From Aurantiochytrium sp. KH105 (taxonomy: Eukaryota > Sar > Bigyra > Thraustochytrida > Thraustochytriidae), in assembly GCA_003116975.1 (NCBI GenBank), contig BGKB01000060.1:62001-126000 (forward strand): a stretch of 64,000 bases of DNA. Reading direction: 5' to 3'. Of this stretch, positions 38,263-49,100 are shown in pieces; position 1 is the first letter of the stretch; each line of letters starts with the position of its first letter. A model generated the notes under the pieces. The model did no database searches, had not been told where the DNA came from, and worked only from the letters and a program-made list of their open reading frames with translations. The position numbers were made by a program, and so were the translations under genes.

Positions 38263-38609
38263 CGGTTGTAACGATGCTTGCCTGCCACATATACACGCTC
38301 TTTGGGAAGCTGTCTGCCCTCTTTTGTTTCTTTGTTCTTTTTCATAATAATAAAGTCGGCAAGGGCTGCCCCCCCCCCCCCCCCCTTTGTCCCTCTTTTT
38401 CTGCTTCTTCTTCTTCTATTTCTATTCCATTCCCTTTGATCTCGGGACTTCGCTATCGATCTGTTTTCAACGAACAATTGCACCAAAAAAAGGCTGAGCA
38501 TCGTAGTAGAAGGACTGGCTACGAGCAAAGTCTGCTTAGTTTTGTTTTCATTATTTCTTTTAGAGATCAGGCAGACTGCAGTGAAGAAGACATTACCATC
38601 TTACTGAGG
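38263..38609. other. Convergent gap with a 17-base C homopolymer
   Basis: 3' flanks of the Borealin gene and the first TmcB-like gene. The C-run is at 38369-38385, with TTCTTC repeats after it. No gene was seen. Confidence 0.5.
38369..38385. repeat. Poly-C homopolymer, about 17 bases
   Basis: An uninterrupted C run; its length in a consensus assembly is uncertain. Confidence 0.8.
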
Positions 38610-41600
38610 CTAGATTCGATTCTTCTTGAACTCGCGCTGTACAAAGTCTTTGAGAATCGGAAGTCTGCCGAAGAGCTCCTCAGGAACCATCAACAGGAGA
38701 CGGCGCGTGCGTCGCAGCGTCTGATCCAAAGTTCGAAGCACGTCTCGCACAACAAATACGTACAGGACCGATGTCAGAATGATGAAAATGGCAAGAATTG
38801 CATTGCGCTTTGCTTTGCCCGATAAGAGACTGCTCGTAACGCCCTCAACGTAAATGATGACCGAGGTGGTGAACTGATTTTGCAAATAGTCCTCTTCAAG
38901 CTCAAGGAGCTCGGAAACGTCAGCGTCTGCAAAAGCTTCGATTTTACTGGTCCCATTGTACACATCGACCAAAGTTTTCAACCCTTCAAGGAATTGAAAG
39001 CTTGCTGCGGAGAGTCCTCCTCGCATCACGCCGTGCATAAAAGCATCGCAGTCTTCAACCGTAGGTTTGTTCTCCAGCTGTCGCCAACGATGACACCCGT
39101 TCTCCAGAATGAGCTCGACTTGATCGGGTTCGGTTGCTGCATAGTGCAGAAGGCCGGCCGAATTTCCTCTTCCATTGAAGAGCCCATCGTTCACATCTTG
39201 GAACATCTGCATGACTGATGTAACGTTGCTGTTCGAGAGGGAGAAATAGGGATCCTTTTGAAATTGTGTCCCCGCAAAGAACATGAGCAGCGTGTGCTTG
39301 ACGAGTCGAAGCGTCGCGCGGCGAAGACCTCCCAGATTGACAGATATGGGAACATGCATGAAGTACTCCATATTTGCGAAGAAACCCACTTCGAAATTGA
39401 GCGCGTAGAAGATCAAAGCCATATTCCCGGGCAAAGATAACCTTGCCAATGTTCCCCATGGCATGCTTGCCTTTGCTGAGGCGCGCAATGATGTGTTCCT
39501 CGTCTTCATACTTCCATTTGAGCCTCGATCCTGCGTCTGATGGGAGACAGGAACGGGAACTACTGCACCTCTTTTTGCCCGCCAGCGGCCCCAGCGTCTA
39601 CGACACGGTCTACAGCAGAGAAAACCGAGTAATTTCCCTCGAAATGACACATTTACCTCGCCTTGCCCGCGGTTCGAAGTTCCAGAAGAGCTTTTCATCT
39701 TCTTTCGACGCGATGCCTTGCCCTCCTTCTGGGACTGCTTTCCAAACTGAGCGGCCAATGCTTCGTGCGACACATCGTGAAAGTCCTGCAGCCGACTCTT
39801 ACACTTGGACGTGATTGTACCGACCGAGTATGGCGGGATAGATCGAAGAACCTGCAAGACCTCAATCTTGTTGCGTTCAATCATGAGAATTAATGGCGCA
39901 ATAAATGCGAGCAACAAGGAAACCTGGAGAACGAGTGCGAGAGTGACAGCAACGAGAAAAATGGGTACCATCTTGGAGATCCGGCTCTCCGCGATCGTCA
40001 TGTACTCAAATGTCGTCCGGTTGAGATCTTGCAGGTACGAGGTAGGTCCATTCACTTGATTCAGGAGCAAGTAGACATCCGGATTGTCGAGAGTGAATGC
40101 AGACAAATCTTGCTGCGCCAATTGATTCGCAACGCTAACCAACAAAGACGTTGCTTCAAACAAAGACTGAATAGACTCCTCTGTCTCGCCGAGTTGCAGT
40201 TCAAGTAGCTCGGTATGCGCCGACGTATATGCTTCGGAAACACTATCTCCCTTGCTACGGTAGGAGAGACTTTCTCTCTCGATTGTTTTCAAAGTTGTGG
40301 CTTGCAGCGAAAGCTCTGCCCGTAATGTGTCCTCCGTAATGCCTGCTGGTAGCTGCACTCCTTGGTTGATGAGGTAGAGTCCATGGACGCAATAGGCGAG
40401 CGACACCGACGTGAAGCGGCGAAACCCTGCGCGATTTAAAAAAGAGATCTCGTCGGCATAGAGTTGAAAGGAGTTTTCCTGAATGACAAAGTAAATGACG
40501 GAAAAGAGCAGCACAAAAGTCACCGTTGCCAGATACTTCGTACTCAACTTTTGAAGCATAGGAGACATGTGCTGACGCGTCATCTCTTCATGCAGCATTT
40601 TGCGAAGATACGCCGTCGCTGCACCCTCTTCTGTGCCCGTACTCGAGGCCGACTTTCCACTTCCGTATCGGTTGCCAAGCATTGCCTTGGAATTTCCTAT
40701 TTCCGAAACGGAACTGCGGGCATAGGATGACAACGCACGCGATGGAAATCTGCTCTTGCTCGTAAATCTGAACTGATTGCCAGACGAGCCCATATTACCA
40801 AGCTCGTCGCTGGTCCGGGAACCAATATGGCCTCCGAAAGGAGAACCTGGACTCGTAAGACTTCCTGGGCTGCTTGGGCCGAATCCAGACTCTGACTGAC
40901 TCGTCGTCGCGTTTGATCTGCGAGCTGGACGTTCGATCGTCACCGCAATGCTGATTCGATCGAGCTTCATTCCCTCAAAGTCATACGTGCGAACCTGGCA
41001 TGTGATAGAAACGATGCGGTTTTCCCATTGTTCCTTGAGTGAGACGAGATCGATCTCGGTCCATGTGTCTCCGGCAGCAACGAGGTCGTTTCGTAGCTCG
41101 TTGTAGTCCTCAACAATGTCATCTGCAGTGAGCGAGGTGCCACGTAGGTGCGCTTCGTAGTCGCGAAGGTGCGTGAATCGCTGCAAGAGCTGCGAACAAG
41201 CTAAGTTCGCGCCAAGCACGCGACCCGGGTCGTGCGAGGCAGACGCCAAAAAGTATCCAAACCAGCGTTCTTCTTGCGCAGGTGGCTCCGAAATGTTCTC
41301 GAGCGGGCTTAGGCTGACAAAGATCGTAAAATCGACGCCGTTGCTCGTGTATGGTGCAAGGCGCATAGAGGTCTCCAGGAGATGCTGCTGCGAGGACACA
41401 AGGAACGTCCGCACAGCTCGCCCGAAGAAGGGCGACCATCCCTCCTTGAAGAACGAAGATACAATAGTCTGCATGTGTGTAGAAAAGGGAGGGACGAGAA
41501 AGTCGCGCACGTTGCGGCCCGTCAACTTGTGCGACACAGAGTTGAGAAGGTAAGCGGCGTCATTGTTAACGTATGAAATTTCCCCAAAGCTGGCGTGCTC

Positions 41601-43616
41601 GTCTGAAGAATAGTCGTTGATCTCAAAGATGAGGACCGGATCGAGACGCTCCCCCAACGTGTCTCGTTTGCCGGGTCGGCCTGCGCCTTTCATGCGCTCT
41701 TCCTCGAGCGCATCCGCCCTGTATGTAATTTTGCTCCCGTTGGCCTTGTCGTTGAGGATATCAGTCAGAAAGGATCCGTATGCATTGAGATGGCGCGACG
41801 AGCGAGGCTGGAGCTTGATGAGGTTCATGTAGGCACTTTGCGCCTTGGTAAAGCTCTCGAAAACCTGTTTGCTAAGCTGCTGGATCCGGCGCATGTCCTG
41901 AGACCTGCTTTGAAATTCCTTCCAAAATTCAAGCAGCTGGACGCACGATACTCGGTCATAGAGTCGGGCCTCGCGTTCGCACTTTTCGCTCGCCACAAAG
42001 GAAACGACGTCGCGACCCGTCGACACGCTCTCCCGGAGTCGAGCGGAGAGCTTGAAGAGTCTAAAATTCAAATCTAGGTACGGCTTGCGCTTTCGCGCTT
42101 TGAGAAGGGGATCTCGGGAGAGAATGGTACCGCGCTCATTCGGGAAAAAGCACAGATAAAAGTGAATCTGGAACATGCAAATCATGGACGAGCCAGCATA
42201 CTGTGCAATTGCGCTATCGTATACGTGTCGCACGTGCCGCAAGACGCGGCGCTCCTCGCGATCATTGGCTGACAATTTGCTCTGCAGTTGAGCTTGCGAG
42301 CTTTTCGTGATGGCCCCCGACCACAAGTGTTGCAGAGAGTTCTCTTCAAACATGGTGGCATTGTCCGTGACGTCAAGTTCGTTGATGATCATGGAGTCGT
42401 TGTGTCTGGAGTTGCCCTCCGAGCCATCTTGAAGGGCCGGGTGGTTCTCCTGTAGGTAGATGCGCATCTTTAGCTCGAGCTCGTACGGGTTACGGACCCG
42501 AAAGGTATCGAGTTGATGCAACCGTTCGATACGTGCATGCATGAGAAAGTAGGTGAGCGGAATCACCAGCGGGCCCCCAAGCACGATGAGGACAGCAGCG
42601 TCAAAGTCTGCCACGGTCTTTTCGTTGTTCAGAATAAGGCTTTTGAGCGAACGGACCAGCATTCCGATGTTGAACCACAAAAGGATCATGTTTGCGACGG
42701 CGTGCCAAGCGTTGATCTTGTGACGGTAATAGGGCTGGTACATGATGTATAAGAAGGCGAGTACGAAACTTGAGGCAAAAAAAGCGAGCATGCGGCAGAT
42801 TTCCAATGTTTCGTCCCCCCAAAGGTCGAAGACGTCCCACAAGGTCTTGCACACGGCACAAACGAGCATAACGACTCTTTCAAGAAATGCCACACGCGTG
42901 TGGGCGCAGGCTGTTGCAGACTCCGACGTGAGGATTGGGTCGTAGGTGGTTCCTACAAAGACGAGGACGAAGGCAGTGAAAAAGAGATAGAGAACGCCAC
43001 CGAGTGCTCGGACCCCGGAAGTGGCGCTGGCCTCAACTGACGTGGGTACGATCAGGAGATAGAAGAACACTTCCTGCAGAGGCATCCATGCTACACCTCC
43101 TAGAAAGCTTGCTGTACGGCGAAGTATTTTCACCGACCACGTACTTGCATTGTTTGCGCCGGATAATTTCCTGTATCCTACAAAGACAGCAACCACGAAG
43201 GCACAGAACACTAGGCCCAAGGAGATGAACATGAAGATGCGGTACGTCATCAACTGGACGGCGAGATTACGCAGGTTCGAGTAATAGACGATACCAGAGA
43301 GGAACTTTCGAATCTTGTCTTCCTCGGCAATGTCTCCGTACGCAAGTGGGGCCAGCACGTAGGATATGGACTGTAAGCACATAATAGCAATACCGAGTTT
43401 CGTCGAGAACGATGATGTACCAATGTCCTCGGACAGCAGGAGAAGCGTTCCAGTCGTGACTTGCTTCGCCTTGCTATAAACCTTTTCCGCAAAGTCAGCC
43501 CATGAGTCTTCAGAAGTTTCGCTTGTGTCTTTTCCGACGAACCGCCCGGCATCGAATGCGTTGTACGAGTCGTCATCACCCTGGAGCATCAGCTCCGAGG
43601 CAACTTCTTCGTCCAT
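38610..43616 (-). CDS. Giant TmcB-like PAS multi-TM protein, copy 1 (1668 aa)
   Basis: One open frame runs from the ATG at 43616. Residues about 75-370 carry six or so TM segments with the motif FVGTTYDPILTSESATACAHTR. Residues about 460-620 hold the region characteristic of TmcB/TmcC-type proteins (AIAQYAGSSMICMFQIHFY, GRDVVSFVASEKCEREARLYD). A PAS fold lies at about 658-750 (VLIFEINDY, FGEISYVNNDAAYLLN, GRNVRDFLVPPFSTHM). After a Ser-rich linker come a TM (about 1030), a ~190-residue extracytoplasmic segment, a TM hairpin (about 1240-1265), a basic loop, another TM-flanked domain, and a final TM near the C-terminus (AILAIFIILTSVLYVFVV). The paralogue at 46179 shares this order throughout. 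TmcB-like proteins are large protist membrane proteins of poorly known, possibly sensory function. Confidence 0.85.
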   Translation of the reverse strand: MDEEVASELMLQGDDDSYNAFDAGRFVGKDTSETSEDSWADFAEKVYSKAKQVTTGTLLLLSEDIGTSSFSTKLGIAIMCLQSISYVLAPLAYGDIAEEDKIRKFLSGIVYYSNLRNLAVQLMTYRIFMFISLGLVFCAFVVAVFVGYRKLSGANNASTWSVKILRRTASFLGGVAWMPLQEVFFYLLIVPTSVEASATSGVRALGGVLYLFFTAFVLVFVGTTYDPILTSESATACAHTRVAFLERVVMLVCAVCKTLWDVFDLWGDETLEICRMLAFFASSFVLAFLYIMYQPYYRHKINAWHAVANMILLWFNIGMLVRSLKSLILNNEKTVADFDAAVLIVLGGPLVIPLTYFLMHARIERLHQLDTFRVRNPYELELKMRIYLQENHPALQDGSEGNSRHNDSMIINELDVTDNATMFEENSLQHLWSGAITKSSQAQLQSKLSANDREERRVLRHVRHVYDSAIAQYAGSSMICMFQIHFYLCFFPNERGTILSRDPLLKARKRKPYLDLNFRLFKLSARLRESVSTGRDVVSFVASEKCEREARLYDRVSCVQLLEFWKEFQSRSQDMRRIQQLSKQVFESFTKAQSAYMNLIKLQPRSSRHLNAYGSFLTDILNDKANGSKITYRADALEEERMKGAGRPGKRDTLGERLDPVLIFEINDYSSDEHASFGEISYVNNDAAYLLNSVSHKLTGRNVRDFLVPPFSTHMQTIVSSFFKEGWSPFFGRAVRTFLVSSQQHLLETSMRLAPYTSNGVDFTIFVSLSPLENISEPPAQEERWFGYFLASASHDPGRVLGANLACSQLLQRFTHLRDYEAHLRGTSLTADDIVEDYNELRNDLVAAGDTWTEIDLVSLKEQWENRIVSITCQVRTYDFEGMKLDRISIAVTIERPARRSNATTSQSESGFGPSSPGSLTSPGSPFGGHIGSRTSDELGNMGSSGNQFRFTSKSRFPSRALSSYARSSVSEIGNSKAMLGNRYGSGKSASSTGTEEGAATAYLRKMLHEEMTRQHMSPMLQKLSTKYLATVTFVLLFSVIYFVIQENSFQLYADEISFLNRAGFRRFTSVSLAYCVHGLYLINQGVQLPAGITEDTLRAELSLQATTLKTIERESLSYRSKGDSVSEAYTSAHTELLELQLGETEESIQSLFEATSLLVSVANQLAQQDLSAFTLDNPDVYLLLNQVNGPTSYLQDLNRTTFEYMTIAESRISKMVPIFLVAVTLALVLQVSLLLAFIAPLILMIERNKIEVLQVLRSIPPYSVGTITSKCKSRLQDFHDVSHEALAAQFGKQSQKEGKASRRKKMKSSSGTSNRGQGEVNVSFRGKLLGFLCCRPCRRRWGRWRAKRGAVVPVPVSHQTQDRGSNGSMKTRNTSLRASAKASMPWGTLARLSLPGNMALIFYALNFEVGFFANMEYFMHVPISVNLGGLRRATLRLVKHTLLMFFAGTQFQKDPYFSLSNSNVTSVMQMFQDVNDGLFNGRGNSAGLLHYAATEPDQVELILENGCHRWRQLENKPTVEDCDAFMHGVMRGGLSAASFQFLEGLKTLVDVYNGTSKIEAFADADVSELLELEEDYLQNQFTTSVIIYVEGVTSSLLSGKAKRNAILAIFIILTSVLYVFVVRDVLRTLDQTLRRTRRLLLMVPEELFGRLPILKDFVQREFKKNRI

Positions 43617-43990
43617 CTCGGGCGCGGCGTCTCCGTTTAGAGACCGTTCTCGCCCGGTCTAGGAGACAGCGCTCGAGCTGCGTGTTTGGCAACAACGGCG
43701 ACTTTGAAGCAAGACAGCTCGACCTCGACTGACCGCTGAGCGTGTGATGCTTGGATGTATAAGAGTGTTTTGGGAGGCGGCCGCGCGTGGCGACGGCGTC
43801 AGAGCATACAACTCGGCCGCAGAGTCTCTGCAAAGTAGACGAGACTGCAGACCTATTTTGCTTTCTTTTTTCAGCCTGTCCAGCCACCTTGAAAGGGACA
43901 CGCTCAGACTGCAGCGAAACTACCAGCCAGGGTTTGGAAGTAAGGCGCCGGCAAGTTCGCTTTCCACTGACTGGCAGCCAGCCACTCAGT

Positions 43991-44050
43991 CAAGCAAGCA
44001 AGCAAGCTAGCAAGCAAGCAAGCAAGCAAGCCAGCTAGCTAGCAAGCAAG
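43991..44050. repeat. (AAGC)n tract with GCTAGC interruptions
   Basis: The same tetramer as at 11919-11996, here broken by CTAG-containing units. Confidence 0.85.
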
Positions 44051-44390
44051 GTCTCTTTCTGGAACCCAGCCCAGTCAAGACTGAAAGTGAGCCGTTACGT
44101 ATGGTACTGACCGTGACCGCCTCGGAGCTTTACAGAAGCTAAGAAGTTGTACCAGCCATGCCATGCCTAGGCATGCCGTATACCGTGCAATGCCACGCAA
44201 GAGTCAGACGCTTGGGGCTCGGTCGGGCTCGGATCGAGACTGGCCGGTGATGTGGTATCGGGGTGGGTGACCTCGACGTCTCGCTCTCAGTCCCGCCGTC
44301 GATAATCGGCCTGTCGACCGCCCTCAACTTGCGCCGGAGCGACCTCGACTGCGCGCTTGCGCTTGGCGACGTTCCCATCCTCGGGACACG

Positions 44391-44450
44391 AGACAGGACA
44401 GGACAGGACAGGACAGGACAGGGCAGAGCAGGGCAGGGCAGGGCAGGGAG
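44391..44450. repeat. GGACA to GGGCA pentamer array
   Basis: About eleven pentamers that grade from GGACA to GGGCA along the array, suggesting expansion after point changes. Confidence 0.85.
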
Positions 44451-46178
44451 AGGCCAGGACAGGCCTGAGAGCCCGGGACAGACCTTGCTTGACGAAGACG
44501 GGACGTTGCAGTCGTCGACGGGAAGCCCTGAGTCGCCCGGCAGGCTCGACGTGTCGCGACGCTTAGCATGATCAGTAACACAAACGCCACCAGCATCGGA
44601 GCATAGCAGAGTGACGAAGAGCCTGGCGGAAACTCTGTGCTTCGAGCAGCAGCTGCAAATGCTGCAGTTGCCATGGTTGCTGTAGCTTGCGCCCCCCACC
44701 TGCTCCTGGCGCTCGAGGCACGAGGTGGGTAGGATGGAGGAAGAGCACGTCCAAGTGCCAGTGCGGTAGTCGCGACGCAGTGCAGTTGAAAACGATTCAG
44801 CATACATTGTCAAGGTCAAGTTGCGAGCAAAGAACTCGAACTCGGAGCGAGCAAGCCCAACGGTCATTTATCTCGGAAACTGCCGAGGAAGCACAACGTG
44901 CGCAGCTCAGCACAGCGTCGTCATATCGCGAGCGGCTGTAGCGGCTGCTTGCCACGCCACGTCACGCCACGCCACGCCACGCCAGACCTTTCCTAGCCTT
45001 CCAATCTCGACGATGTCCGGGGGTTTGCGGTCGGCCAGGCTGACGCGGCATAGAGGGCAAGTCACCAGGCTGACGGTTTGGGGCGTGTTGCCGTTGGATC
45101 AACCAGCAACTAGAACAATCTAACTTATCGTTCTGGGCCGTGGATGGTGTTTTACTATTTTCTACTATTACGACATTTACTGCTAGGCCTGCCAAGGCCT
45201 CGCTGGCTGACCTGGCCAGCTCCGAGTGCTGGCCGAGCGAGGACGCTAAAGCCGTGCTGCGTACGTGCTCATGTGTAAAAGTAGCGGCTGCGGGCGGCTC
45301 CGGGCGGCTCCGGGCGGCTCTAACGCGACAAGTGAGTGAGAGATTTGATTGCAAACGTTGGATGCAGAGGCCCGAGGAGTTTCTCACATCGGAAGCAAGG
45401 ACCGGCCGATTTTGAGGGAGGAAGATGCAAGTGAAGAAGTCAAGACCCCGTCGTCGACTGTTCGTCCTTGGCTTGCCTGTAGCGATTTGGAAGACCGGGG
45501 TGACAAAAGCCCGGCTCTTACTGTAAAATAGGGCGCCAGAGAAGGAGAAGAAGGTTGAATCGCTTGACTGTGAGTCCGATGAAGGGCGCAGCTGCAGCAC
45601 ACGTAACGGAGATGCCAGAGTTCGTACGGGCGAATTCTACACGCCCGATAGGTAGTAGTAGGTAGGCCATTTTTTCAACAAAAAACACTTAACCCATGCT
45701 GTCAGTTGAAACCATCCACCCTCCCACCCACCCCCCTCTTCTGGGGAAGTTCGAGCTGCAAGACTGCTAGCAGCAGCAGGCTTCTTATCCCGCTGTTTCA
45801 TTTACAAATTTTGAAAGATCAGGACTCCGGTCATTGCAGCGTACGAGGGTTCTTACTCGTGGCGGCAGCGTCAGGAAAGAGACGAGAAACGGTCACTATA
45901 CTCCTTCGACGTCTACTAGCGGCTGCGACCCAGCGCGAAGCAGGCAGAGGACACCTTGGAGGAAACGCATTTCTATGCTTCCCCGCCGGCGGCGTGGACA
46001 TAAGCAGGTGCCGGCGCAGGTCTCTCCCCTGCTGGAATACCGGACTGGGCTATTGTCACTTGGCCTGGAAAAGTAGTCCCCGGGCAGAACTCGCTGTCTC
46101 TGCGCGAGGACGTGCGCTCAGACTTGACGGCGAGCGTTCTGTGAGAATCCTCGCGACGCGAGCGTCGAGGCGCAAGAG

Positions 46179-49100
46179 ATGACGTCCAAGGACGATGGCG
46201 AGGTCACAGAGAGCGGCTCCACCGGTAACCTTGGAGAAAACCATCTGCAGGTCCATTCCGGGGAGACGCTGCACAAGGTGGGCAAGCAAGAGAGTGTATT
46301 CGACTGGATTGAAAAGTCGTACATTAAAGCGAAGGATGCCGCCGCAGGCGTCCTGCTCTTGCTCTCACGCGAATGCGGCAAGTCACATTCCAGTGCGCAT
46401 CTCGGCATCATCATCGAAAGCATTCAGTTGTTTACCTTTGCGCTCTCGCCCATGCTCGATGCGGACGATGAAGCATCGACAACGAGTCAAGTCGGGACGG
46501 CGCCAACGAATGGCAGTATTATCGAGAACATGGTCTTCTTTTCCGACGTGAGTAATCTGCTCATGTACTTCATTGGGTACGAGCTTTGCCTCTTCCTGAC
46601 CGTCTCAGCGGTCATTGTCTTCCTTCTCAACGCCCTCTATGTCGCTTATGGCTGGTCAAATACCTTTAACGTCCTCTGGCCGATCAAGGTCTTACGACTT
46701 CAGGCCAATGTGCTCATTGGGCTGGCGTTCATTCCAACCATCCAGCTCATGGCGCTTATGTTTAGCTGCTCAAGTTTTGATCTCAACTGCACAGCATGGC
46801 AGCCACTCGTACTTACCTTGTCCATCTTTTATATTCTTCTCGCCATCGCGATTGGCTCGACGTACTTTGACCCAATCGTGACCTCGGAGTCGCCGCAGGC
46901 ATCGGCGCACACGCGCATCACAGTGTTTAACATTCTCGCCAAGATCGTGCTCTCCGCCGTGCATGCTGTGTGGGACAGCAATGCAACTCTCCGAAGCTCG
47001 TTTGCGGCCGAATTAAGTCGGCACCTGCTCCTCATCGGATTTTCCTCGGCCCTCAGCTACCTCTACGTCTGGTATCAGCCCTATTACCACTACAAGATGA
47101 ATGTCCTCTCCGGGGTCACCTCGAGCATTCTTTTGTGGTTTGCGGTTTCCATGTTCGTGCGCTGGATCAAAATCATGCTCGGGGACCCTAACGCTGTGGG
47201 TGCGTTGGAAAACTCTGCAACGAGCATTGATAGCACGCGGGCCGCTCGTGATGTATCAGTGGCGCTCGTCACCGGGGCTTTTCTGGTGGTTCCCTTGACG
47301 ATCTTCATGATCGAATACCGAAAGCGAGCGCTGGCCAAAAAGCCTGTATACAGACTGAAAAACGCCTATGAGTTCGAGCTCAAAATTCGAAACTATCTGC
47401 GAGACCATCACCCAATCTTCGCGCAAACGCATCACAAGGCGTCCTCGATCAAACCCTTGCTCAAGGACAGTGATGCGATGAACCACCCGATTGATGAAGA
47501 CAGTAGCGACGATGAAAGCGATGACGAGGATCAACAGCCGCTGTTTGCACGAGAAAGCAACGTTTCCAACGTCAAAGATGACAAGAACGCGGGGCATCGG
47601 CGCCGCAAGCAAGATAGGGTCCTCACCAAAGTGCAAAAGCTTTTCGAGAGTGCCATCTCGCAGTTTCCTGGATCGGCGCAGCTTCCGATGTTCATGATCT
47701 ACTTTTTTAAGACCTTTTACGAAAAGGAGCAGGGCATCGTGCTGAGTCGCAAGGCCATCTTGATTGCGGCGCGGCGCAAACCGTGGTTCGACCTCGAGTT
47801 TGGCCTGTTCAAGCTGCAATCGGAGATTAAGCACAACGTCTCCACGGGTAAGGAGGTTGTGTCCTTTGTTGCGAGTGAAAAGTACGAACGCGAAGCCAAG
47901 AACTACGACCGCCAATCATGCTGGCACCTGCTCGAATTCTGGAGCGAGCTTTCCGCGAGCCATCCGGACATGACGCGCGTTCAGTCGCTCGCCAAGGCCG
48001 TTGCAGAATATTCTGCAAAGGCGCAAAGCGCATATCTACGTCTCACGCGACTTCAGCCCAAACAAGCGCGGGTCCTCAAGCTGTACAGTGGCTTTCTCAA
48101 TGATGTCGTCAATGACCGGACCGCAGGACAGCATGCCATGTCGAGGGCTATCTCATACGAAGAAGACAAGACTTCGGGAAACGCCAACAATGGGGGGCCG
48201 CCTGCCGCAGCGGGATCGACCGAGAACCCATTGTCAACCCAGCTGCACAAGTTTGACCCTGTCATGGTCTTCGAAATTAGCGAGACCACGCAACACGGAA
48301 CTGGCTTTGGAGAAATCTCGTATGTCAATTCTGACGCGGCATATGTTCTGCAAAACGCAAGTCAGAAGCTGGTTGGTCGCAGCGTGATGGAATATCTTGT
48401 GCCGCCTTTTTCTACGCACTTGAAAGGCATCGTCGCGGCCTTCTTTCTCGAAGGGCGGAGTCCGCTATTTGGAAGGAAAATTGAGACGTTTTGCGTCTCG
48501 TCACGTAAAGACTGCTTTCAAGTAACGATGCAGCTTTCGCCTTACACAACTGACGGCATCAACTTCACCATGTTTCTTTCCTTTGTGCCGAACGAAAGAG
48601 CGCTTCGGGAAGCGCAATTTGGTTTCGGCGAAGACGTTGCAAACCAGGGCTTCTTCCTCTTTTCAGACCAATATGAGCGAGGACATGTCATCGCTGCCTC
48701 TGACGCTGGCTCATTCCTCCTTGAAAAGTTCACGACCCTCCTCGATACACACGCCATGCTCGCGGGCTCTACGATCGAGCTCAAGGATATTATTGAGGAC
48801 TCGGAGAACATGATGGAGCGCGCTCTTGCGACAGGCGACTTTGTGGACGTGTCGCTGTGCAGTCTTCGTCTCGACTATGAAAACGAGCTGCATTCGACGG
48901 AACTCAAGGTGCAGGAGTTCAACTATGAGGGATTTCGCATCCAAAAGGCAACAATCCGGGTCCTGACAAAGGAGGCCGCGGCCATGCGAATGCAGCGCCG
49001 AGGAAGCGCAGCGTCCCCTAATGACCTGGAGAGTTTTCCTTCCAATGCTACCTCGGATGACTTTTCGGACGTATCCAAGAATGAGAGCGACGACAAATTT

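Larger units (their letters stand above)
43617..46178. promoter_or_regulatory. 2.56 kb divergent spacer between the two giant TmcB-like genes
   Basis: No convincing gene in any frame. It holds an AAGC tetramer block (43991-44050), a perfect 14-bp palindrome CATGCCTAGGCATG (44162-44175), a GGACA/GGGCA pentamer array (44391-44450), CACGC pentamers (about 44956-44985) and a GGCGGCTCC triplication (about 45294-45320). It presumably contains both promoters. Its repeat load is the highest in the window. Confidence 0.55.
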
